Below are positions 35,868-43,150 of a stretch of 47,208 bases of DNA, piece after piece. Made by a program: the position numbers and the translations under genes. Where the stretch lies: contig JACRLX010000014.1 in assembly GCA_016235165.1 (NCBI GenBank), positions 1-47,208 on the forward strand, in the 5' to 3' direction. Positions within the stretch are counted from its first letter, which is position 1, and every line of letters begins with the position of its first letter. Source of the stretch: Rhodocyclales bacterium. GTDB lineage: Bacteria; Pseudomonadota; Gammaproteobacteria; Burkholderiales; Rhodocyclaceae. A model generated the notes under the pieces. The model saw nothing but the letters and a program-made list of their open reading frames with translations, had not been told where the DNA came from and did no database searches.

Positions 35868-36773
35868 ATGAAGTTCGACAAGCCCGCCATCGACGCCGAT
35901 GCACAGGTTGCGCTACTGCGTAGCCGAGGGCTGCTCATCCCTGGTGAGGCCCGCGCGAAGCACTATCTTCGCTTCATCGGCTACTACCGCCTCGCGGGCT
36001 ACTCGCTGCCGCTTCAGGTCAACTACAACGCAGACGGCTCGCATCGGTTTCTAGACGGCGTGAGCTTCGACGACGTTCTCGATCTCTACGTCTTCGACCG
36101 CAAGTTGCGGCTGGCGGTAATGGATGCCCTGGAGCGGATCGAAGTCGCGTTCCGCGCCGTACTGTCCCAATGCATGAGCGAGCGCCATGGACCGCACTGG
36201 TACACGGATGCCGGCCTGTTCGTGCCGACCTATCGCCACGACAAGTTCATCGACGTGCTCAAGAAGGACATTGGCGACGATCCCGCCAAGGCCGCCGTGC
36301 GCCAGACCTTCATCCAGCACTACTACGACAAGTACGGCGATCCGCCGCTGCCCCCTTCCTGGATGGTCTTCGAAGTGCTGTCCTTCGGCACCGTCTCGCA
36401 GGTGTTCAAGAATCTGCTGCGCGACCAGCAGAAGCCGATTGCCAAGACTTTCGGCCTCGATGGCTCGGTCCTCGCCTCCTGGCTTCATGCCATTACCTAT
36501 CTGCGCAATCTCGCCGCGCATCACCAGCGGCTTTGGAATCGCGCCTACACGATCAAGCCGATTGTCGCCAAGCAGTATGCCGCCGACCTGACCGACCCGA
36601 GGCGCTTCTACGCGCAGGCCGTGATGATCGAAGTGCTGCTGAAGGCCGTGTCGCCCGACACGCATTGGGGCGACCGACTCGCGGCGCTGCTGGCCGAACA
36701 CCCGAAGGTGCGTGCCGACCGCTTGGGATTTTCGGCCGACTGGCAGAAGCGGCCCGTCTGGCATCGCGCTTGA
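35868..36773 (+). CDS. Abi_2/AbiF-family HEPN protein
   Basis: The 301-residue protein begins MKFDKPAIDADAQVALLRSR and shows Abi_2 hallmarks: HYLRFIGYYRLAGYSLPLQ, DVLDLYVFDRKLRLAVMDAL, ERIEVAFRA and SWMVFEVLSFGTVSQVFKNL. A HEPN-type Rx4H motif, RNLAAH (about 213-218), lies in ITYLRNLAAHHQRLWNR, the expected RNase active site. Abi_2 proteins act in phage abortive infection and some are toxins governed by an adjacent RNA. A short RNA with promoter and terminator lies directly upstream. ATG 35868 is preferred to TTG 35862. Base composition is a little less GC-rich than its neighbours. Confidence 0.9.
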   Translation: MKFDKPAIDADAQVALLRSRGLLIPGEARAKHYLRFIGYYRLAGYSLPLQVNYNADGSHRFLDGVSFDDVLDLYVFDRKLRLAVMDALERIEVAFRAVLSQCMSERHGPHWYTDAGLFVPTYRHDKFIDVLKKDIGDDPAKAAVRQTFIQHYYDKYGDPPLPPSWMVFEVLSFGTVSQVFKNLLRDQQKPIAKTFGLDGSVLASWLHAITYLRNLAAHHQRLWNRAYTIKPIVAKQYAADLTDPRRFYAQAVMIEVLLKAVSPDTHWGDRLAALLAEHPKVRADRLGFSADWQKRPVWHRA

Positions 36774-36869
36774 CCTGCATGTCCATCCCTCCCAAGAACC
36801 GAAAGTAGGCGCCTTATCTCATGAATCCACACGCCCCTGTCACAACCCCTTGGCCGTAAACGAGTTTGT

Positions 36870-37339
<470 letters not shown>

Positions 37340-37343
<4 letters not shown>

Positions 37344-38143
37344 CGCTCTGGTGGCTGGCCTATCCCCTGCTCGGCGTCTTCGCCGGCTTCGTCGCCGGCC
37401 TGTTCGGCGTCGGCGGCGGACTGACCATCGTGCCGCTGCTGTTCATGCTTTTCGCGGCGCAGAATTTTCCCGTCGAACATGCCATGCACCTGGCATTGGG
37501 CAGCTCGATGGCGACCATCGTCCTGACCTCGATTGCCAGCATGCGCGCCCACCATGCGCACGGCGCGGTGCGTTGGGATATCGTGAAAAGTTTCGCTCCC
37601 GGGCTGCTGATTGGCACCTTGGGCGGCTCCTTCCTCGCCACCTGGGTGCCGACCCGCCCGCTGGCGATGATATTCACCGCCATCGTTTATTACGCCTCGA
37701 TCCAGATGATGCTCGACTTCAAGCCCAAGCCGCACCGCCAACTGCCCGGAGCGCCGGGCATGGTCGTCGCCGGCACGACCATAGGCATCGTCTCCAGCCT
37801 GGTGGCCGCGGGCGGCGGCTTCCTCTCCATCCCCTTCATGGTGTTCTGCAACGTGGCCATCCACAACGCGGTTGGCACCTCGGCGGCGCTGGGCTTCCCG
37901 ATCGCCGTGGCCGGCACCGTCGGCTACATCGCAAGCGGCCTCAAGGCCTCGGGCCTGCCCGCCTATTCGCTGGGCTACATCTACCTGCCGGCCTTCGTCG
38001 GTGTGGTCGCAGTGAGCTTCCTGATGGCGCCGGTCGGCGCAAAGCTCGCGCACCGGCTGCCGGTGAAGCAGCTCAAGCGCGCCTTCGGCGGCTTCCTCGC
38101 GCTACTCGCGAGCAAAATGCTGCACGGCCTGCTCAGCGCCTGA
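37340..38143 (+). CDS. TauE/SafE family sulfite/organosulfonate permease
   Basis: The 267-residue protein has about eight membrane helices, beginning LLGVFAGFVAGLFGVGGGLT, the first of the two TauE signature repeats. The second is IGIVSSLVAAGGGFLSIPFM. These transporters export or import small anions such as sulfite, sulfonates or sulfoacetate; the substrate is not known. It overlaps the EVE gene by 4 bp and its 3' end overlaps the convergent GST gene by 11 bp. Confidence 0.92.
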
Positions 38144-38831
38144 CGGTACTGGCGTCCTGGCCGAACAGTATTTTTTTCTCGGCCTCGGTGATCACCGGCG
38201 CGGGATTGATTTTATCGACAATGGCATAGGCGCGCTGCGTTGCCGGCCGCTCGCGTATCGTCTCGAACCAGCGCTTGAGGTGGGGAAAGTCATCGAGATT
38301 CTGTCCCTGCTTGCTGTGCGGCACGATCCAGGGGTAGATCGCCATGTCGGCGATGGAATACTCGCCGGCGACGAATTCGCGATCGGCCAGGCGCTTGTCG
38401 AGCACGGCGTAAAGACGCGCGGTTTCCCTGGTGTAACGCTCGATGGCGTAGGGAATCTTCTCCGGCGCGTACTGGGTGAAGTGGTGGTTCTGCCCGGCCA
38501 TCGGCCCCAGGCCGCCCATCTGCCAGAACAACCATTGCAGGGTCTCGGTGCGCCCGCGCAAGTCGGGGGCGATGAAGCGCCCGATCTTGTCGGCGAGGTA
38601 GAGCAGGATGGCGCCCGACTCGAACAGCGATATCGGTGCGCCGCCATCCTTCGGCGCGTGGTCGACGATGGCCGGGATGCGGTTGTTGGGCGCGATCCTG
38701 AGGAAATCCGGCGCGAACTGCTCGCCCTTGCCGATATTGATCGGCAGGATGCGGTGCGCGATGCCGGTTTCTTCGAGGAACATCGTGATCTTGTGGCCGT
38801 TGGGGGTGGTCCAGTAATAGAGGTCGATCAT
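38133..38831 (-). CDS. yfcG: Glutathione S-transferase, YfcG-like disulfide reductase
   Basis: The 232-residue protein has the nu-class N-terminus MIDLYYWTTPNGHKITMFLE, then APNNRIPAIVDH, LFESGAILLYLADK and LQWLFWQMGGLGPMAGQNHH, closely matching E. coli YfcG as I remember it. YfcG reduces disulfides using two bound glutathione molecules and lacks a catalytic cysteine. The upstream remnant's stop overlaps this ATG (ATGA), so it was once the second gene of an operon with a hydrolase. Confidence 0.9.
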   Translation of the reverse strand: MIDLYYWTTPNGHKITMFLEETGIAHRILPINIGKGEQFAPDFLRIAPNNRIPAIVDHAPKDGGAPISLFESGAILLYLADKIGRFIAPDLRGRTETLQWLFWQMGGLGPMAGQNHHFTQYAPEKIPYAIERYTRETARLYAVLDKRLADREFVAGEYSIADMAIYPWIVPHSKQGQNLDDFPHLKRWFETIRERPATQRAYAIVDKINPAPVITEAEKKILFGQDASTVRR

Positions 38832-39037
38832 GGTTTCTCCTTTTTGTAATCGGTGATGTGCCGCGCCGCTTCGCGCGCCCACAGCGCGTAGAGCGGCGGA
38901 CCGGGGTGGAAGCCGTCGCCGGCCATGGCCGAGACGTCCATCCCGCCATGCTCCAGTTCCAGGTAATCGCAGCCCGGCCGTTCCTGCGCCAGCAGTACCG
39001 GGCGCCCAGGGCCAGCGTGGCAAGTCCGTGGCGCAAG
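38828..39037 (-). pseudogene. C-terminal remnant of an SGNH/GDSL-type hydrolase
   Basis: The frame ending at 38828 reads CDYLELEHGGMDVSAMAGDG, then FHPGPPLYALWAREAARHI. The DGFHP motif supplies the catalytic Asp-x-x-His block V of SGNH hydrolases. The GDSL serine block and some 150 residues of N-terminus are missing; upstream sequence passes directly into the DUF2721 gene's 3' end. It is a 5'-deleted pseudogene next to yfcG. Confidence 0.7.
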
Positions 39038-39038
39038 C

Positions 39039-39464
39039 TCACGGTTGATTGTGCGTGCCCGAACGCACGGCGAGGAAAACCTCACGCAGGAACAGGCCCA
39101 GCGCGGCGATCATCGCCAGCATGGCGGCGATGAACAGGGCCGCGACGCTGCGCGCCAGATCGACACCGAGCAGGGCACCGAGAAAGGCCCCGGCCACCAC
39201 CATGCAGACCAGCAGCGCCGAGAGCACGGCGCAGAAAATTGCGTAATACACCAGCGCACTGCGCCGCTTCAGCATCCGGATCTCGGTGCCGGCGGCAGCG
39301 GCGGCCTGGCGCTCGGCGCGCTCCTGCACCACGCGGCGGCGATCGACGATACGCCCCAGGCGAACGTTCAGCGCGTTGATCATGGTGGCAATCGCGGTCA
39401 GCAGGAACACCGGCGCCACGGCCAGCTGGATGACGCGGCTGATGTCGGTGAGGTGGGAATCCAT
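39039..39464 (-). CDS. DUF2721 family membrane protein
   Basis: The 141-residue protein has a hydrophobic helix near residues 7-29 (ISRVIQLAVAPVFLLTAIAT), a basic loop NALNVRLGRIVDRRRVV, and two further helices near 70-95 and 105-130. This is the DUF2721 pattern. Function unknown. I used ATG 39464 because the upstream extension of the frame is unlike the family. The stop abuts the SGNH hydrolase remnant. Confidence 0.85.
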   Translation of the reverse strand: MDSHLTDISRVIQLAVAPVFLLTAIATMINALNVRLGRIVDRRRVVQERAERQAAAAAGTEIRMLKRRSALVYYAIFCAVLSALLVCMVVAGAFLGALLGVDLARSVAALFIAAMLAMIAALGLFLREVFLAVRSGTHNQP

Positions 39465-39666
39465 GGGTGCATGCTTCCTCCGGCAAGGGAAGACTCGAAT
39501 CAAACCAGATAATCGGCAGGACGGGAAGAGTATGAAATGCGGAACCATTTCACGCTGGAGCGAACATTTACGATAAAAAGCAGTGTTAATTGATCAATAT
39601 TCCTTCTCCCAAGATGGCATCGATGATGCTGTAGAGAAACACGAATTCGCAGCCAGCAAGACCAAA

Positions 39667-40320
39667 ATGTCCAGCGAAAAATATATCGAAAGAAGTTTTT
39701 GTACCACGCGCGATGCCGCACAAATGCTCGGCATCTCGCTGCGCACGGCCCAGCTGTGGTCGGAAAGCGGCCTGCTGGAGGCATGGAAAACCAGCGGCGG
39801 GCATCGCCGCATTTCCCGCCTGTCGATCGAGCGCCTGCTCAGCGGGCGCGCCGGCGATCTGCCGACGCCTACCGATCCGGGCGACGATTCCGGCTCCGGA
39901 GCCCTCAAGGTGATGGTGGTCGAGGATGATCCCGATTTGCGCCGGCTGTATGAAATCAAGCTGAAGGCCTGGCCGATGAAACCGACCGTGGTCACCGTCG
40001 GCGATGGTTACGAAGCCTTGGTGCTGCTCGGCCTCAAGCGTCCCGACATGCTGATCGCCGACCTACGGATGCCCGGGCTGGACAGCTTTCGCATGCTGCG
40101 CACCATCCAGGGCACGCCGGAACTCGCCGGCATGAAGATCGTGTTCGTCAGCGGCCTCGCCCCGAAGGACATCGAGCAGCGCAGCAGCTTGCCCGCCGGC
40201 ATTCCCATCCTGCCCAAGCCTGTCCCTTTCGACCGGTTGGCCGGGTTGGCGGCTCTTATCGTCGATGCGCGCGAGGCCACAGCGACCGAGGGGAGAAATT
40301 TGCCGCAGCCGCCGGCCTGA
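39667..40320 (+). CDS. MerR-type HTH and response-regulator receiver fusion
   Basis: The 217-residue protein has an excisionase/MerR-like DNA-binding domain first (residues about 10-60: CTTRDAAQMLGISLRTAQLW...TSGGHRRISRLSIERLL), then a CheY-like receiver from about 80. The receiver has acidic residues Glu87/Asp88, phospho-acceptor Asp132 (LIADLRMPG) and the conserved lysine in ILPKPVPF. No histidine kinase is adjacent. ATG 39667 is preferred over GTG 39583. A TTGATCAA palindrome at 39590-39597 lies upstream of this start. Confidence 0.88.
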   Translation: MSSEKYIERSFCTTRDAAQMLGISLRTAQLWSESGLLEAWKTSGGHRRISRLSIERLLSGRAGDLPTPTDPGDDSGSGALKVMVVEDDPDLRRLYEIKLKAWPMKPTVVTVGDGYEALVLLGLKRPDMLIADLRMPGLDSFRMLRTIQGTPELAGMKIVFVSGLAPKDIEQRSSLPAGIPILPKPVPFDRLAGLAALIVDAREATATEGRNLPQPPA

Positions 40321-40333
40321 TTGCCAGTTTCCC

Positions 40334-40349
40334 GAGCCAGCGCTGGCTC
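40334..40349. repeat. 16-bp perfect palindrome between convergent genes
   Basis: GAGCCAGCGCTGGCTC lies between the regulator stop and the acyltransferase stop, with its last bases in the latter's stop codon. There is no T-run, so it is a weak or Rho-assisted terminator at best, or a protein-binding palindrome. Confidence 0.5.
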
Positions 40350-41238
40350 AGCCCAGCAGCGCCGCGATCTGCGCATCCTTGTCGCGCCACAGCTGCTTGA
40401 CCCATACGCCGAAAGCCTCGCGCACCTCCGGGTCGGTGGCGTAGTCACCTTGCATCAGATGCTCCGGCACCGGCAGGCGCTGCACGCGGACCATGACGCG
40501 GCGCATGCGGCCGCAAAGGAAATCGACGAAACCCGGCGCGCCCTCGGGGTAAACGATGGTGACGTCGAGGATGGCGCGGAACTTGTCGCCCATGGCGTTG
40601 AGCGCCAGTGCAATGCCGCCGGTCTTGGGCTTCAGCAGGTGACGGTAAGGCGATCGCTGTTTCGCGTGCTTGGCCGCGGTGAAGCGCGTGCCTTCGAGGA
40701 AGTTCATCACGCTGGTCGGGATCAGGGCGAACTTCTCGCAGGCGCGGCGCGTCGCTTCCTGGTCCTTGCCGCGCATTTCCGGATGCAGCTTCAGGTATTC
40801 CTCGGAATGTCGGCGCATGAAGGGAAAGTCCAGCGCCCACCAGGCCAGGCCCATGATCGGCACCCACTTCAGCTGGTCCTTGATGAAGAACTTCAGCAGC
40901 GGGATGCGCCGGTTGAAAATGTGCTGCAAGACGAAGATGTCGGTCCAGCTCTGGTGGTTGCTGTTGACCAGGTACCAGTCGCGCGGGTCGAGACCGGCGA
41001 CGCCCTGGACATCCCAGTCCATGCGCTGCGTCAATCGCATCCAGGCGCTGTTGCCGGCGATCCAGGCTTCGGCGATGGCAAGCAGTATCGGATCGACGGC
41101 AAGGCGCACCGCCTCGAAGGGCAGGATCAGCCGCAGCACGGCGAAGGCCAGCAACAGCGGCACCCAGAACAGGATGTTTGCCAGCAGCAGCAGGAAGGCG
41201 ATCAGGCCGAGCAGCGGCCCCGGCAGGAAGTTCAGCAT
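40348..41238 (-). CDS. Lysophospholipid acyltransferase-like (PlsC superfamily)
   Basis: The 296-residue membrane protein starts MLNFLPGPLLGLIAFLLLLA and has an N-terminal hydrophobic region followed by the acyltransferase motif I NHQSWTD (H-x4-D), the substrate-binding segment NFLEGTRFTAAKHAKQ and a KPKTGGIALALNAM block. It resembles E. coli YihG and the 1-acyl-glycerophosphate acyltransferase group. It lies 7 bp downstream of the acyl-CoA ligase gene on the same strand, suggesting a small lipid-metabolism operon. Confidence 0.9.
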   Translation of the reverse strand: MLNFLPGPLLGLIAFLLLLANILFWVPLLLAFAVLRLILPFEAVRLAVDPILLAIAEAWIAGNSAWMRLTQRMDWDVQGVAGLDPRDWYLVNSNHQSWTDIFVLQHIFNRRIPLLKFFIKDQLKWVPIMGLAWWALDFPFMRRHSEEYLKLHPEMRGKDQEATRRACEKFALIPTSVMNFLEGTRFTAAKHAKQRSPYRHLLKPKTGGIALALNAMGDKFRAILDVTIVYPEGAPGFVDFLCGRMRRVMVRVQRLPVPEHLMQGDYATDPEVREAFGVWVKQLWRDKDAQIAALLG

Positions 41239-41245
41239 GCCGTCT

Positions 41246-42772
41246 TCAGCGATCCGGTCGCGCCGAGTACTCCTGGCGCAACAGGTTCTTCTGCACCTTG
41301 CCCATGGCATTGCGCGGCAGTGCCTCGACCAGATACACCCACTTCGGCACCTTGAAATTCGCCAAGCTGCCCTTCACGGCGGCAATGATTCCCTCCTCGC
41401 TCAGCGCGCGGCCTTCGGCATTCTTCTGCCGCACCACCACGGCCGTGACCGCCTCACCGTAGTCCGCATGCGGCAGGCCGATCACCGCCGATTCGACAAC
41501 GCCGGGCAGGGAATCGATGAGTTCCTCGATCTCCTTGGGATAGACGTTGAGGCCGCCGGTGATCACCAGGTCCCTGGAGCGGCCGCTGATGGTGATGTAG
41601 AAGTCGGCGTCCCAGCTGCCCATGTCGCCGGTGATGAAAAAGCCGTCGGCGGTAAATTCCTCGCGGGTCTTTTCCGGCATGTTCCAGTAACCGAGGAAGA
41701 CATTGTCGCCCCTGACCTGGATGCTGCCGATTTCGCCGGTCTTTGCCGCCGTGCCGCCAGCGCCGACTATGCGGATCGCCGTGCCGGGCAGCGGGAAGCC
41801 GACGGTGCCACCGCGACGTTCGCCGTCGTAGGGATTGGAGGTAAACATGCCGCCCTCGGTCATGCCATAGCGTTCGAGGATGGTGTGCCCGGTGCGCGCG
41901 CGGAATTCGTCGAAGGTTTCCCTGAGCAGCGGCGCCGAACCGGAGACGAACAGGCGCATGTTGCGACAGGCCTCGCGGCCAAAGCCGGGGTCGAGCAGCA
42001 GGCGCACGTAATAGGTCGGCACCCCCATCATCACCGTCGATTCGGGCAGCAGCGCCAAGGCCCGCGCCGCGTCGAACTTCGGCTCGAAGAACATCGCCGA
42101 ACCGTTGAGCAGCGCGGTGTGGCAGGCGATGAACAGGCCATGCACGTGAAAAGTCGGCAGCATGTGCAGCAACACGTCGCCGGGCTGGAAATGCCAGTAC
42201 TCGTGCAGGGTGCGTGCATTGTGGGCGAGATTGCCGTGGGACAGCATCGCCCCCTTGGAACGCCCGGTGGTACCTGACGTATAGAGGATTGCGGCGAGGT
42301 TGCGCTCACCGCGTTCCACAGTGGCGAACTCGTCGGCCTGCGGCGCGGCGGCCTCGATCAGCGAACCACGCTCGGCATCATCGAGCTCCAGTACATGGGA
42401 CACGCCGGCCTGCGCCGCGAGTTCGTCGGCCAGCGCCCGCATCTGCGGCCGGCAGACGAAGAGCCCCGGCGTCGCATCCTTCAGGAAGTGCTCCAGCTCG
42501 TGACGCTGGTAGGCCGGGTTGAGCGGCAGGAAGACCGTGCCGGCACGCAATGAGGCGAGGTACAGCACCAATGCCTCGGGCGTCTTTTCCACCTGTGCCG
42601 CAAGGCGATCGCCCGGCTTCAAGCCCAGCGCGACGAGCATGTTGGCCATGCGCGCCGAGGCGCGCTCGATGTCGCCGTAGGTCCACACCCGGCCGTCGGG
42701 CAGGATCATGCAGGGCGCGGCAGGGTCGGCGGGGAAACCGGAGGCAAGGACCGTGTACAGGTTCTGGTTCAT
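41246..42772 (-). CDS. matB: AMP-forming acyl-CoA ligase, malonyl-CoA synthetase-like
   Basis: The 508-residue adenylating enzyme has the AMP-binding P-loop YTSGTTGRSKGAMLSH, LPTFHVHGLFIACH, ERYGMTEGG, and the C-terminal hinge SGRSRDLVITGGLNVYPKEI with the catalytic lysine in PRNAMGKVQKN. The overall pattern most resembles malonate-CoA ligase (MatB), but long-chain or other acids cannot be excluded. ATG 42772 was chosen since the upstream in-frame extension is not conserved in this family. Confidence 0.85.
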   Translation of the reverse strand: MNQNLYTVLASGFPADPAAPCMILPDGRVWTYGDIERASARMANMLVALGLKPGDRLAAQVEKTPEALVLYLASLRAGTVFLPLNPAYQRHELEHFLKDATPGLFVCRPQMRALADELAAQAGVSHVLELDDAERGSLIEAAAPQADEFATVERGERNLAAILYTSGTTGRSKGAMLSHGNLAHNARTLHEYWHFQPGDVLLHMLPTFHVHGLFIACHTALLNGSAMFFEPKFDAARALALLPESTVMMGVPTYYVRLLLDPGFGREACRNMRLFVSGSAPLLRETFDEFRARTGHTILERYGMTEGGMFTSNPYDGERRGGTVGFPLPGTAIRIVGAGGTAAKTGEIGSIQVRGDNVFLGYWNMPEKTREEFTADGFFITGDMGSWDADFYITISGRSRDLVITGGLNVYPKEIEELIDSLPGVVESAVIGLPHADYGEAVTAVVVRQKNAEGRALSEEGIIAAVKGSLANFKVPKWVYLVEALPRNAMGKVQKNLLRQEYSARPDR

Positions 42773-43150
42773 GGCAGTGCGGCCGGCAAACGCGAGGCGT
42801 TCATTGTAGCCAAGGCTGCAAGCACGCGCGGCCGCCATGGTTGCGGGCAATCCGTCGCCGGCTGCGGCAATGGCAGGTGGTGCACATTCGCCACCATGAA
42901 AATCCTCAATTCAGTTGCGGATCTTCATGGTGCAAGCATTGCCATCCTTCATCGTCACCCCCCGCGTCGAGTAAGCCGGTTCTTCTTAGTGCCCAGAATG
43001 GACTGATGACATTTGGCACATGCTATGGCGATTTCTGATAACAAACCTGCTCATCGGATTTTGAGACTGACTGTCTCTGGTTCGACCATGGCCGTCGAGG
43101 CGCTGGCGGACTTGCAACACTTGTTGGAGCCGTCCTGCCGGCCGAGGTGA
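42773..43150. other. Intergenic region before the acyl-CoA ligase
   Basis: No convincing gene in 378 bp. It holds an inverted repeat, CACCATGAAAATCC (42892-42905) against GGATCTTCATGGTG (42919-42932), with one mismatch and a 13-base loop. It is flanked by sequence of lower GC content than the acyl-CoA ligase, marking the edge of the accessory segment that carries the ATPase/subtilase pair. The matB promoter should lie here but no strong -35/-10 pair stands out. Confidence 0.5.
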
